In this document: piece after piece, positions 37,601 through 51,500 of the stretch | How the letters are laid out: each line of letters starts with the position of its first letter | How positions within the stretch are numbered: position 1 is the stretch's first letter | NCBI GenBank assembly: GCA_032158295.1 | Contig: JASTWB010000040.1 | Coordinates: 1 to 64,000, forward strand | DNA from: Pycnopodia helianthoides | Taxonomy: Eukaryota; Echinodermata; Asteroidea; Forcipulatida; Asteriidae | Length of the DNA stretch: 64,000 bases | Direction: 5' to 3' | Notes under the pieces: generated by a model | What the model saw: only the letters and a program-made list of their open reading frames with translations | Databases searched by the model: none | Told to the model about the DNA's origin: nothing | Made by a program: the position numbers and the translations under genes

Positions 37601-40600
37601 GGACCACTGCTGCTCTTACACTTTTGACTAGACTACGTTCGGGTTAAATTTCAAATTTAATTTTATTTTTTTTCAATTTCAAAATAAGAAACCCTACAGG
37701 GTCTCGAACCCTGAACCTTTTTCTTCAGAGTCAGGAGTCCTGCCACTGGACCACTGCTGCTCTTACACTTTTGACTAGACTACGTTCGGGTTAAATTTCA
37801 AATTTAATTTTTTTTATTTTCAATTTCCAAAATAAGAAACCCTACAGGGTCTCGAACCCTGAACCTTTTTCTTCAGAGTCAGGAGTCCTGCCACTGGACC
37901 ACTGCTGCTCTTACACTTTTGATAGACTACGTTCGGGTTAAATTTCAAATTTAATTTTATTTTTTCAATTTCCAAAAATAGAACCCTACAGGGTCTCGAA
38001 CCCTGAACCTTTTCTTCAGAGTCAGTGAGTCCTGCCACTGGACCACTGCTGCTCTTACACTTTTGACTAGACTACGTTCGGGTTAAATTTCAAATTTAAT
38101 TTTATTTATTTCAATTTCCAAAATAAGAAACCCTACAGGGTCTCGAACCCTGAACCTTTTTCTTCAGAGTCAGGAGTCCTGCACTGGACCACTGCTGCTC
38201 TTACACTTTTGACTAGACTACGTTCGGGTTAAATTTCAAATTTAATTTTATTTTTTTTCAATTTCCAAAAATAAGAAACCCTACAGGGTCTCGAACCCTG
38301 AACCTTTTTCTTCAGAGTCAGGAGTCCTGCCACTGGACCACTGCTGCTCTTACACTTTTGACTAGACTACGTTCGGGTTAAATTTCAAATTTAATTTATT
38401 TATTTCAATTCCAAAATAAGAAACCCTACAGGGTCTGAACCCTGAACCTTTTCTTCAGAGTCAGGAGTCCTGCCACTGGACCACTGCTGCTCTTACACTT
38501 TTGACTAGACTACGTTCGGGTTAAATTTCAATTTAATTTATTTTTTTCATTTCAAAAATAGAAACCCTACAGGGTCTCGAACCCTGAACCTTTTCTTCAG
38601 AGTCAGGAGTCCTGCACTGGACCTGCTGCTCTTACACTTTTGACTAGACTACGTTCGGGTTAAATTTCAAATTTAATTTATTTTTTTCAATTTCAAAAAT
38701 AAGAAACCCTACAGGGTCTCGAACCCTGAACCTTTTTCTTCAGAGTCAGGAGTCCTGCACTGGACCACTGCTGCTCTTACACTTTGATAGACTACGTTCG
38801 GGTTAAATTTCAAATTTAATTTATTTTTTTCAATTTCCAAAATAAAACCCTACAGGGTCTCGAACCCTGAACCTTTTTCTTCAGAGTCAGGAGTCCTGCC
38901 ACTGGACCACTGCTGCTCTTACACTTTTGACTAGACTACGTTCGGGTTAAATTTCAAATTTAATTTTATTTATTTTCAATTTCCAAAATAAGAAACCCTA
39001 CAGGGTCTCGAACCCTGAACCTTTTTCTTCAGAGTCAGGAGTCCTGCCACTGGACCACTGCTGCTCTTACACTTTTGACTAGACTACGTTCGGGTTAAAT
39101 TTCAATATTTAATTTTTTTTTTTTCAATTTCCAAAATAAGAAACCCTACAGGGTCTCGAACCCTGAACCTTTTTCTTCAGAGTCAGGAGTCCTGCCACTG
39201 GACACTGCTGCTCTTACACTTTTGACTAGACTACGTTCGGGTTAAATTTCAAATTTAATTTTATTTTTTTTCAATTTCAAAAAATAAGAAACCCTACAGG
39301 GTCTCGAACCCTGAACCTTTTCTTCAGAGTCAGGAGTCCTGCCACTGGACCACTGCTGCTCTTACACTTTTGACTAGACTACGTTCGGGTTAAATTTCAA
39401 ATTTAATTTTATTTATTTTCAATTTCCAAAATAAGAAACCCTACAGGGTCTCGAACCCTGAACCTTTTTCTTCAGAGTCAGAGTCCTGCCACTGGACCAC
39501 TGCTGCTCTTACACTTTTGACTAGACTACGTTCGGGTTAAATTATTTAATTTAATTTTTTTATTTTCAATTTCAAAATAAGAAACCCTACAGGGTCTCGA
39601 ACCCTGAACCTTTTCTTCAGAGTCAGGAGTCCTGCACTGGACACTGCTGCTCTTACACTTTTGACTAGACTACGTTCGGGTTAAATTTCAAATTTAATTT
39701 TTTATTTTCAATTTCAAAATAAGAAACCCTACAGGGTCTCGAACCCTGAACCTTTTCTTCAGAGAGTCAGGAGTCCTGCCACTGGACCACTGCTGCTCTT
39801 ACACTTTTGACTAGACTACGTTCGGGTTAAATTTCAAATTTAATTTTATTTATTTTCAATTTCCAAAATAAGAAACCCTACAGGGTCTCGAACCCTGAAC
39901 CTTTTTCTTCAGAGTCAGGAGTCCTGCCACTGGACCACTGCTGCTCTTACACTTTTGACTAGACTACGTTCGGGTTAAATTTCAAATTTAATTTTATTTA
40001 TTTTCAATTTCCAAAATAAGAAACCCTACAGGGTCTCGAACCCTGAACCTTTTTCTTCAGAGTCAGGAGTCCTGCCACTGGACCACTGCTGCTCTTACAC
40101 TTTTGACTAGACTACGTTCGGGTTAAATTTCAAATTTAATTTTATTTTTTTTCAATTTCCAAAATAAGAAACCCTACAGGGTCTCGAACCCTGAACCTTT
40201 TCTTCAGAGTCAGGAGTCCTGCCACTGGACCACTGCTGCTCTTACACTTTTGACTAGACTACGTTCGGGTTAAATTTCAAATTTAATTTTTTTTTTTCAA
40301 TTTCCAAAATAAGAAACCTACAGGGTCTGAACCCTGAACCTTTTCTTCAGAGTCAGAGTCGTGCCACTGGACCACGCTGTTTACACTTTTGACTAGACTC
40401 CGTTGGGTTAAATTTCATTTTTTTAATTTTTTTTTTCAATTTCAAAATAAGAAACCCTACAGGGTCTCGAACCCTGAACCTTTTCTTCAGAGTCAGGAGT
40501 CCTGCACTGGACCCTGCTGCTCTTACACTTTTGACTAGACTACGTTCGGGTTAAATTTCAAATTTAATTTTATTTTTTTCAATTTCCAAAAAGAAACCCT

Positions 40601-42543
40601 ACAGGGTCTCAACCCTGAACCTTTTTCTTCAGAGTCAGGAGTCCTGCCACTGGACCACTGCTGCTTTACACTTTTGAACTACGTTCGAGTTAAATTTCAA
40701 TTTATTTATTTATTTTCAATTTCCAAAATAAGAAACCTACAGGGTTCGAACCCTGAACCTTTTTCTTCAGAGTCAGGAGTCTGCCTGGACCATGCTGCTC
40801 TTACACTTTTGACTAGATACGTTGGTTAAATTTCAATTTAATTTTATTTATTTTCAATTTCCAAAAAAGAAACCCTAGGGTCTCGAACCCTGAACTTTTC
40901 TTCAGAGTCAGAGTCGCTGCTGCTGCTCTACACTTTTGACTAGACTAGTCGGGTTAAATTTCAATTTAATTTTATTTGTTTTCATTTCAAATAAGAAACC
41001 CTCAGGGTCTCGAACCCTAACTTTTCTTCAGAGTCAGAGTCCTGCATGCTCTGACACTTTTGACTAGACTACGTTCGGGTTAAATTTCAAATTTATTTAT
41101 TTATTTTCAATTTCCAAAAAAAAAAAAACCTACAGGTCTAAACCCTGAACTTTTTTCTTCAGAGTCAGGAGTCGTGCCACTGACCACTGCTGTTTACATT
41201 TTGACTAGACTCCGTTCGGGTTAATTTCAATTATTTTTTTATTTTCAATTTCCAAAATAAGAAACCCTACAGGTCTCGAACCTGAACTTTTTCTTCAGTG
41301 CAGGAGTCCTGCCCTGGACCATTGCTGCTCTTACACTTTTGACTAGATCGTTGGTTAAATTTCAATTTAATTTTATTTATTTTCAATTTCCAAAAAAGAA
41401 ACCCTAGGGTCTCGAACCCTGAACCTTTTTCTTCAGAGTCAGGAGTCCTGCCACTGGACCACTGCTGCTTTAACTTTTGACTAGACTACGTTCGGGTTAA
41501 ATTTCAATTTTAATTATTTTTTTTCAATTTCCAAAATAAGAAACCCTACAGGTCGTCCTGCCACTGGACCATGCTGCTTACACTTTTGACTATACGTTCG
41601 GATAAATTTCAAATTTAATTTAATTTTTTTCAATTCCAAATAAGAACCTACAGGGTATCGAACCCTGAACCTTTTTCTTCAGAGTCAGGAGTCCTGCCAC
41701 TGGACCACTGCTGCTCTTACACTTTTGACTAGAATACGCTCGGGTTAAATTTTAATTTAAATTTTATTTTATTTTCAATTTCCAAAATAAAAAAACCCTA
41801 GAGGGTCTCAAACCCTGAACCTTTTTCTTCAGAGTCAGGAGTCCTGCCACTAGTCCACTACTGCTCTTATACTTTTGACTAGACTACGTTCGGATTAATT
41901 TGTTTTTATTTTTTTTTATTTTCTCATTTTCAATTTCCAAAATAAAAAAAAAACAACCTCCACGGTCTCGAACCCTGAACCTTTTTCTTCAGAGTCAGGA
42001 GTCCTGCCACTAGTCACACTGCTGCTCTTAACTTTTGACTAGACTCGTTCGGGTTAAATTTCATTTTTTTTCTTTTTATTTTCAATTTTCAAATAAGAAA
42101 CTACAGGGTCTGAACCCTGAACCTTTTTTTCAGAGTCAGGAGTCCTGCCACTGGACCACTGCTGCTTTTACACTTTTGACTAGACTACGTTCGGGTTAAA
42201 TTTCAAATTTAATTTATATTTATTTTCAATTTCCAAAATAAGAAACCCTACAGGGTCCCGAACCCTGAACATTTTTCTTCAGAGTCAGGAGTCCTGCCAC
42301 TGGACCACTGCTGCTATTACACTTTTGACTAGACTACGTTCGGGTTAAATTTCAAATTTAAGTCTCGAACCCTGAACCTTTTTTTTCAGAGTCAGGAGTC
42401 CTGCCACTGGACCACTGCTGCTCTCACTCTTTGACTACGTTCGAATTAAATTTCAAATTTAATTTAATTTATTTTAAATTTCCAAAATAAAGAAACACTA
42501 CAGGGTCTCGAACCCTGAACCTTTTTCTTCAGAGTCAGGAGTC
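31655..42543 (-). repeat. Tandem array of ~149-bp units each containing a tRNA-like module
   Basis: Roughly 70 head-to-tail units. CACTTTTGACTAGACTACG recurs every 147-150 bp in well-kept parts (37321, 37469, 37619, 37766). On the minus strand each unit has a near-canonical tRNA D arm, an anticodon-loop-like CTCTGAA, and a T arm CAGGG/CCCTG with loop TTCGAGA. These fit Pol III A and B boxes. An AT-rich spacer with TTTT follows. Acceptor and anticodon stems do not pair, so these are not functional tRNAs; they look like tRNA-derived SINE heads turned into a satellite. Early units (31655-32500) are most diverged; 34400-35600 and 40300-41700 are deletion-rich. The array ends mid-unit at 42543, fused to satellite B. 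No protein-coding content. Confidence 0.92.
39873..39944 (-). ncRNA. Representative tRNA-like module of the array
   Basis: 72 nt aligned to tRNA numbering. U8; D stem GTCC/GGAC pairs fully, with A14, G18-G19 and A21 in the loop. Loop 32-38 CTCTGAA gives a CTG (glutamine-type) anticodon with U33 and A37. T stem CAGGG/CCCTG pairs fully with loop TTCGAGA. The anticodon stem (CCTGA against GAAAA) and acceptor (GCAGCAG against TAGGGTT) fail to pair. A TTTT at 39868-39865 could terminate a Pol III transcript of about 80 nt. Transcription is inference. Confidence 0.55.
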
Positions 42544-45500
42544 CAATTCCAAAAGACCCTTTTCGTTTGGAAAAAGGCCAATTCCAAAAACCCTGGCAAC
42601 TATGAGCTTTTTGCGAAATGGTGACATCATGGCTTTGTCCCGAAAAAGATCAATATATCCTAGGATAAGAGAGTTGCGGACTTGAAAAGTATATGGGCAG
42701 CATCGGGGGAGGTTCCCGCAAAAAGTAATCGCAGAAATTTGGCTTTTTGGCATGGGTCGATTTTTGTGAATATTGATAAGGGAACCCTATAACTTTTTAA
42801 ATGGCGGGTCAAAAAAAAAGTTGAATTGACGGTGCAGTACGATAGATTAGATATCCCCAAAGACCCCTTTCGTGTGGGAAAAAGGTCAATTCCAAAAACC
42901 CTGGCAATTATGAGCTTTTTGCGAGATGGTGACGTCATGGTTTTGGCCCGAAAAAGATCAATATATCCTAGGATTAGAGAATTGCGGACTACGGGCAGCA
43001 TTGGTGGAGGTGCCCGCAAAAAGTGATCGCAGAAATTGTGTTTTTTTGGCATGGGTCGAATTTTGTGAATATTATAAACTTTTGTAATGGCGGGTCAAAA
43101 AAAAGTTGAATTGACGGTGCAGAACGATAGATAAGATATTCCCGAAGACCCTTTTCGTGTGGAAAAAGGTCAATTCCAAAAACCCTGGCAATTATGAGCT
43201 TTTTGCGAGATGGTGACGTCATGGTTTTGGCCCAACAAAGCTCAATATATCCTAGGATTAGAGAATTGCGGACTACGGGCAGCATTGGTGGAGGTGCCCG
43301 CAAAAAGTGATCGCAGAAATTGTGTTTTTTTTGGCATGGGTCGAATTTTGTGAATATTATAAACTTTTGTAATAGCGGGTCAAAAAAAAAGTTGAATTGA
43401 CGGTGCAGAACGATAGATCAGATATTCCCGAAGACCCTTTTCGTGTAGGAAAAAGACCAATTCCAAAAACCCTGGCAATTATAAGCTTTTTGCGAGATGG
43501 TGACCCCTTGGTTAGGGTCCGAAAAAGCTCAATATATCCTAGGATAGGAGAGTTGCGGACTTGAAATTATACGGGCAGCATCGGGGGAGGTGCCCGCAAA
43601 AAGTGATCGCCGAAATTGTGCTTTTTGGCATAGGTCGAATTTCGTGAATATTGATAAGTGTACTACCTTATAACTTTTCAATGACAGGTCAAAAAAAAAG
43701 TTGAATATTACGGTGCAGAACGATAGATTAGATATCCCCGAAGACACTTTTCGTGAGGGAAAAAGGCCAATTCCTAAAACCCTGGCAATTATGAGCTTTT
43801 TGCGTGATGGTGACGTCATGGTTTTGGCACGAAAAAGCTCAATATATCCTAGGATAAGAAAGTTGCCGACTTGAAATTTATATGGGCAGCATCGGGGGAG
43901 GTGCCCGCATAAAGTGATCGCAGAAATTGTGCTTTTTGGCATGGGTCGAATTTTGTGAATATTAATAACTTTTTTAATGGCGGGTCAAAAAAAGTTGAAT
44001 TGACGGTGCAGAACGATAGATAGGATATTCCCGAAGACACTTTTCGTGTGGGAAAAAGGCCAATTCCCAAAGCCCTGGCAATTATGAGCTTTTTGCGTGA
44101 TGGTGACGTCATGGTTTTGGCCCTAAAAAGCTCAATATATCCTAGGACAAGAGAGTTGCGGACTTGAAAATTATATGGGCAGCATCGGGGGAGGTGCCCG
44201 CAAAAAGTGATCGCAGAATTTTGGCTTTTTAGGGTCCGAAAAAGCTCAATATATCCTAGGATAGGAGAGTTGCGGACTTGAAAGTTATATTGGCAGCATC
44301 GGGGGAGGTGCCCTCAAAGAGTGATCGCAGAAATTAGGCTTTTTGGCTTGTTACGAATTTTCTAAATATTGATATATCAAAACAAAAAATTGAATTGACG
44401 GGGCAGAACGATAGATTATATATCCCCGACGACCCTTTTCGTGAGGGATAAAAGTCGATTCCGAAAACCCTGGCAATTATGAGCTTTTTGCGAGATTTTG
44501 ACGTCATGGTTTTGGCCCGAAAAAGCTCAATATATCCTATGATAAGAAACTTGCGGACTTGAAAATTATATGGCAGCATCGGAGGAGGAGCCCGCAAAAA
44601 GTATTCGCAGAAATTGCGTTTTTGGCATGTGTCGAATTTTGTGAATATTACTAACTTTGTTAAAGGAGGGTCCAAAAAAAAAGTTGAATTGACGGTGCAG
44701 AACGATAGATTATGTATCCCCGACGACCATTTTCGTGTTGGAAAAAGGCAAATTCCAAAAACCCTGGCAATTATGAGCTTTTTGCGAGTTGGTGACGTCA
44801 TGGTTTTGGCCCGAAAAAGCTCAATATATCCTAGGAAAAGAGTGTTGCGGACTTGAAAATTATATGGGCAACATCGGGGGAGGTGCCCGCAAAAAAGTGA
44901 TCGCAGAAAGTGGGCTTTTTGGCATGGGTCGAATTTCGTGAATATTGATAAGGGTACTACCTTATAACTTTTCAATGACGGGTCAAAAAAAAAGTTGAAT
45001 TGACGGTGCAGAACGATAGATTAGATATCCCCAAAGACAATTTTTCGTGTGGGAAAAAGGCCAATTCCAAAAACCCTGGCAATTATGAGCTTTTAGCGAG
45101 ATGGTGACGTCATGGTTTTGGCCAGAAAAGCTCAATATATCCTAGGATAGAAAAGTTGCCGACTTGAAAATTATATGGGCAACATCGGGGGAGGAGCCCG
45201 CAAAAAGTATCCGCAGAAATTAAGTTTTTTTGCATGGGTCGAATTGTGAATATTAATAACTGTTTTTATGGCGGGTCAATAAAAAAAGGTGAATTGACGG
45301 TGCAGAACGATAGATTAGATATCCCCGAAGACCCTTTTCGTGTGGGAAAAAGGCCCAATTCAAAAAAACCTGGCAATTCTGAGCTTTTTGCGAGATGGTG
45401 ACGTCATGGTTTTGGCCCGAAAAAGCTCAATATATCCTATGATAACTTGAAGTGCGGACTGGTCAAAAAAAGTTGATATTAATCGGTGCAGAATCGATGG

Positions 45501-48500
45501 GATTAGATATCCCAGAAAGGACAGAAATTCGCTTTTCGTGGGGAAAAAGTCGAATTCTCAAACCCTGGCAATTATGAGCTTTTTGCGTGATGTGACGTCA
45601 TGGTTTTGGCACGAAAAAGCTCAATATATCCTAGGATAGAAATTGCGACTTGAAATTATATGGCAGCATCGGGGAGAGCCCGCAAAAAGTGATCGCAGAA
45701 ATGTGCTTTTTGGCATGGTCGAATTTTGTGAATATTAAAACTTATATATAAGGGTCAAAAAAAGTTGAATTGACGGTGCAGAACGATAGATAATATCCCG
45801 AGACATTTCGTGGGGAAAAAGGCAATTCCAAACCCTGGCAATTATGAGCTTTTTGCAGTTGGTGACGTCTGGTTTTGGCCGAAAAAGCTCAATATATCCT
45901 AGGATAGAGAGTTGCGGACTTGAAAGTTATATTGGCACATCGGGGGAGGTGCCCCAAAGAGTGATCGCAGAAATTAGGCTTTTTGGCATTGTACGAATTT
46001 TCTAAATATTGATATATCAAAACAAAAAAAATTGAATTGACGGGCAGAACGATAGATTATATATCCCCGACGACCTTTTCGTGAGGGATAAAAGTCGATT
46101 CCGAAAACCCTGGCAATTATGAGCTTTTTGCGAGATTGTGACGTCATGGTTTTGGCCCGAAAAAGCTCAATATATCCTATGATAAGAAATTGCGGACTTG
46201 AAAATTATATGGGGAGCATCGGAGGAGGAGCCCGCAAAAAGTATCGCAGAAATTGCGTTTTTGGCATGTGTCGAATTTTGTGAATATTACTAACTTTGTT
46301 AAGGAGGGTCCAAAAAAAAAGTTGAATTGACGGTGCAGAACGATAGATTATGTATCCCCGACGACCATTTTCGTGTTGGAAAAAGGCAAATTCCAAAAAC
46401 CCTGGCAATTATGAGCTTTTTGCGAGATGGTGACGTCATGGTTTTGGCCCGAAAAAGCTCAATATATCCTAGGAAAAGAGTGTTGCGGACTTGAAAATTA
46501 TATGGGCAACATCGGGGGAGGTGCCCGCAAAAAGTGATCGCAGAAAGTGGGCTTTTTGGCATGGGTCGAATTTCGTGAATATTGATAAGGGTACTACCTT
46601 ATAACTTTTTCAATGACGGGTCAAAAAAAAAAGTTGAATTGACGGTGCAGAACGATAGATTAGATATCCCCAAAGACAATTTTCGTGTGGGAAAAAGGCC
46701 AATTCCAAAAACCCTGGCAATTATGAGCTTTTAGCGAGATGGTGACGTCATGGTTTTGGCCAGAAAAGCTCAATATATCCTAGGATAGAAAAGTTGCCGA
46801 CTTGAAAATTATATGGGCAACATCGGGGGAGAGCCCGCAAAAGTATCCGCAGAAATTAAGTTTTTTTGCATGGGTCGAATTGTGAATATTAATAACTGTT
46901 TTATGGCGGGTCAATAAAAAAAGGTGAATGACGTGCAGAACGATAGATTAGATTCCCCGAAACCCTTTCGTGTGGAAAAAGGCCAATTCCAAAAAAACCT
47001 GGCAATTCTGAGCTTTTGCGAGATGGTGACGTCATGGTTTTGGCCCGAAAAAGCTCATATATCCTAGGATAAAAGTTGCGGACTTGGAAATTAATGGGCA
47101 GCATCGGGGAGGTGCCCGCAGAAAGTGATCGCAGAAATTGTGCTTTTTGGCATGGTCGAATTGTGAATATTAATAACTTTTTTAATGGCGGTCAAAAAAA
47201 GTTGAATTGACGGTGCAGAACGATAGATAGATATTCCCGAAGACCCTTTTCGTGTGGGAAAAAGACCAATTCCAAAAACCCTGCAATTATGAGCTTTAAG
47301 CGAGATGGTGACGTCATGGTTTTGGCCCTAAAAAGCTCAATATATCCTAGGATAAAAGAGTTGCGGACTTGAAAATTATATGGGCAGCATCGGGGAGGTG
47401 CCCGCAAAAATGATCGCAATTGCTTTTTAGGTCCGAAAAAGCTCAAATATCCTAGGATAGAGAGTTCGGACTTGAAATTAATTGGCAGCATCGGGAGTCC
47501 CTCAAAGTGATCGCAAAATAGGCTTTGCTTGTTACGAATTTTCTAATATTGATATATCAAAACAAAAAATTGAATTGACGGGCAGAACGATAGATTATAT
47601 ATCCCCGACGACCCTTTTCGTGAGGGATAAAAGTCGATTCCGAAAACCCTGGCAATTATGAGCTTTTTGCGAGATTTTGACGTCATGGTTTTGGCCCGAA
47701 AAAGCTCAATATATCCTATGATAAGAAATTGCGGACTTGAAATTATATGGCAGCATCGGAGGAGGAGCCCGCAAAAGTATTCGCAGAAATTGCGTTTTTG
47801 GCTTGTCGAATTTTGTGAATATTACTAATTGTTAAAGAGTCCAAAAAAAATTGAATTGACGGTGCAGAACGATAGATTATGTATCCCCGACGACCATTTT
47901 CGTGTTGGAAAAAGCAAATTCCAAAACCCTGGCAATTATGAGCTTTTTGCGAGATTGGTGACGTCATGGTTTGGCCCGAAAAAGCTCAATATATCCTAGG
48001 AAAAGAGATTGCGGACTTGAAAATTATATGGGCAACATCGGGGAGGTGCCCGCAAAAAGTGATCGCAGAAAGGGCTTTTTGGCATGGGTCGAATTTCGTG
48101 AATATGATAAGTACTCCTATAACTTTTTCAATGACGGGTCAAAAAAAAAAGTTGAATTGACGGTGCAGAACGATAGATTAGATATCCCCAAAGACAATTT
48201 TCGTGTGGGAAAAAGGCCAATTCCAAAAACCCTGGCAATTATGAGCTTTTAGCGAGATGGTGACGTCATGGTTTTGGCCAGAAAAGCTCAATATATCCTA
48301 GGATAGAAAGTTGCCGACTTGAAAATTAATGGGCACATCGGGGAGGAGCCCGCAAAAGTATCCGCAGAAATTAAGTTTTTTTGCATGGGTCGAATTGTGA
48401 ATATTAATAACTGTTTTTATGGCGGGTCAATAAAAAAGGTGAATTGACGGTGCAGAACGATAGATAGATATCCCCGAAGACCCTTTTCGTTGTGGAAAAA

Positions 48501-51500
48501 GGCCAATTCCAAAAAACCTGGCAATTCTGAGCTTTTTGCGAGATGGTGACGTCATGGTTTTGGCCCGAAAAAGCTCAATATATCCTAGATAAGAGAGTTG
48601 CGACTTGAAATTTAAAGGGCAGCATCGGGGGTGCCCGCAAAAGTGATGCAAAAATGTGCTTTTTGGCATGGGTCGAATTTTGTGAATATTAAAACTTTTT
48701 AATGGCGGTCAAAAAAAAAAAAATTTAATTGACGGTGCAGAACGATAGATAGATATCCCGAAGACCCTTTTGTTGGGAAAAAGCAATCAAACTTGGCAAT
48801 TAGGCTTGGGTGGACGTCAGGTTTGCCCAAACTCAAATCTAGATAAAGTTGCGGCTGAATTAGACTCGGGAGTGCCGCAAAAAGTCGCAGAATTGCTTTT
48901 CAGGTCAATTTTTGATATAGTATACTTTTACGTCCAAAAACAATTGATTGCGTGCAGAACGATAGAATATTCCGACCTTTGGATAAGTCATCAAAACCAA
49001 TAAGAGCTTTATTTGATATTGACGATGGTGCAAGACGAGGCTGAGAGCGATAGATTATGATATCAACAAAAATGATACGGCGACGACATCTATCCGAATT
49101 CGTGAGGATAAAAGTCGATTCCGAAAACCCTGGCAATTATGAGCTTTTTGCGAGATTTTGACGTCATGGTTTTGGCCCGAAAAAGCTCAATATATCCTTG
49201 GATAAGAAACTTGCGGACTTGAAATTATATGGCAGCATCGGAGGAGGAGCCCGCAAAAAGTATTCGCAGAAATTGCGTTTTTGGCATGTGTCGAATTTTG
49301 TGAATATATACTAACTTTGTTAAAGGAGGGTCCAAAAAAAAAGTTGAATTGACGGTGCAGAACGATAGATTATGTATCCCCGACGACCATTTTCGTGTTG
49401 GAAAAAGGCAAATTCCAAAAACCCTGGCAATTATGAGCTTTTTGCGAGTTGGTGACGTCATGGTTTTGGCCCGAAAAAGCTCAATATATCCTAGGAAAAG
49501 AGTGTTGCGGACTTGAAAATTATATGGGCAACATCGGGGGAGGTGCCCGCAAAAGTGATCGCAGAAAGTGGCTTTTTGGCATGGGTCGAATTTCGTGAAT
49601 ATTGATAAGGGTACTACTTATAACTTTTCAATGACGGGTCAAAAAAAAAGTTGAATTGACGGTGCAGAACGATAGATTAGATATCCCCAAAGACAATTTT
49701 CGTGTGGAAAAAAGGCCAATTCCAAAAACCCTGGCAATTATGAGCTTTTAGCGAGATGGTGACGTCATGGTTTTGGCCAGAAAAGCTCAATATATCCTAG
49801 GATAGAAAGTTGCCGACTTGAAAATTATATGGGCAACATCGGGGGGGAGCCCGCAAAAGTATCCGCAGAAATAGTTTTTGTCAATTGTGATATTATAATT
49901 TTTTATGCGGGTCAATAAAAAGGTGATTACGGGCAGAACGATAGATGAATCCAAGACCCTTTTGTGAAAAAGCAATCAAAACCGGCAATTGCTTTTTGCG
50001 GATGGGACGTCATGGTTTGCCCGAAAAGCACAATATGACACCTTAAAGCATTCATGTCAAGGTTAAAAAAAAAGTTGAATTGACGGTGCAGAACGATAGA
50101 TTAGATATCCCGGAAGCACCCTTTTCGTGTGGTTGAAAAAGGCCAATCCTAGGAAAAAAACCTGAATTATGGCCAAGTGCTCTGATCGCCTTTTGTGTGT
50201 CGAATGTGAGCTATGCAAAAAAAGAATTGACGGGTCAGAACGATGATAGTTTTGGCCTTCTGAAAAAGATTCAAATGCAATTTGATATGACTCTGGCTAT
50301 ATCCTGGATAGAAGTTGCGGACTTGAAAGTTATATTGGCAGCACGGGGGAGGTGCCCTCAAAGAGTGATCGCAGAAATTAGGCTTTTTGGCTTGTTACGA
50401 ATTTTCTAATATTGATATATCAAAAAAAAAAATTGAATTGACGGGCGCAGAACGATAGATTATATATCCCCGACGACCCTTTTCGTGAGGGATAAAAGTC
50501 GATTCCGAAAACCCTGGCAATTATGAGCTTTTTGCGAGATTTTGACGTCATGGTTTTGGCCCGAAAAAGCTCAATATATCCTTGGATAAGAAACTTGCGG
50601 ACTTGAAAATTATATGGCAGCATCGGAGGAGGAGCCCGCAAAAAGTATTCGCAGAAATTGCGTTTTTGGCATGTGTCGAATTTTGTGAATATTACTAACT
50701 TTGTTAAAGGAGGGTCCAAAAAAAAAGTTGAATTGACGGTGCAGAACGATAGATTATGTATCCCGACGACCATTTTCGTGTTGGAAAAAGGCAAATTCCA
50801 AAAACCCTGGCAATTATGAGCTTTTTGCGAGTTGGTGACGTCATGGTTTTGGCCGAAAAAGCTCAATATATCCTAGGAAAAGAGTGTTGCGGACTTGAAA
50901 ATTATATGGGCAACATCGGGGGAGGTGCCCGCAAAAGTGATCGCAGAAATTGGGCTTTTTGGCATGGGTCGAATTTCGTGAATATTGATTACTCTATACT
51001 TTTTAATGACGGGTCAAAAAAAAAAGTTGAATTGACGGTGCAGAACGATAGATTAGATATCCCCGAAGACCATTTTCGTGTGGGAAAAAGGCCAATTCCA
51101 AAAACCCTGGCAATTATGAGCTTTTAGCGAGATGGTGACGTCATGGTTTTGGCCGAAAAGCTCAATATATCCTAGGATAGAAAAGTTGCGACTTGAAAAT
51201 TATATGGGCAACATCGGGGGAGGAGCCCGCAAAAGTATCGCAGAAATTAGTTTTTTTGCATGGGTCGAATTGTGAATATTAATAACTGTTTTTATGGCGG
51301 GTCAATAAAAAAGTTTAATTGACGGTGCAGAACGATAGATTAGATATCCCGAAGACCCTTTTCGTGTGGGAAAAAGGCCAATTCCAAAAAACCTGGCAAT
51401 TCTGAGCTTTTTGCGAGATGGTGACGTCATGGTTTTGGCCCGAAAAAGCTCAATATATCCTAGGATAAGAGAGTTGCGGACTTGGAAATTATATGGGCAG

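Noticed and set aside
31655..42543. Functional tRNA gene cluster.
   Set aside because: Acceptor and anticodon stems do not pair in the units folded by hand, so aminoacylatable tRNAs are not expected; kept as tRNA-like.
31655..42543. CRISPR-like array.
   Set aside because: The whole 149-bp unit repeats with no unique spacers, in a eukaryotic context.
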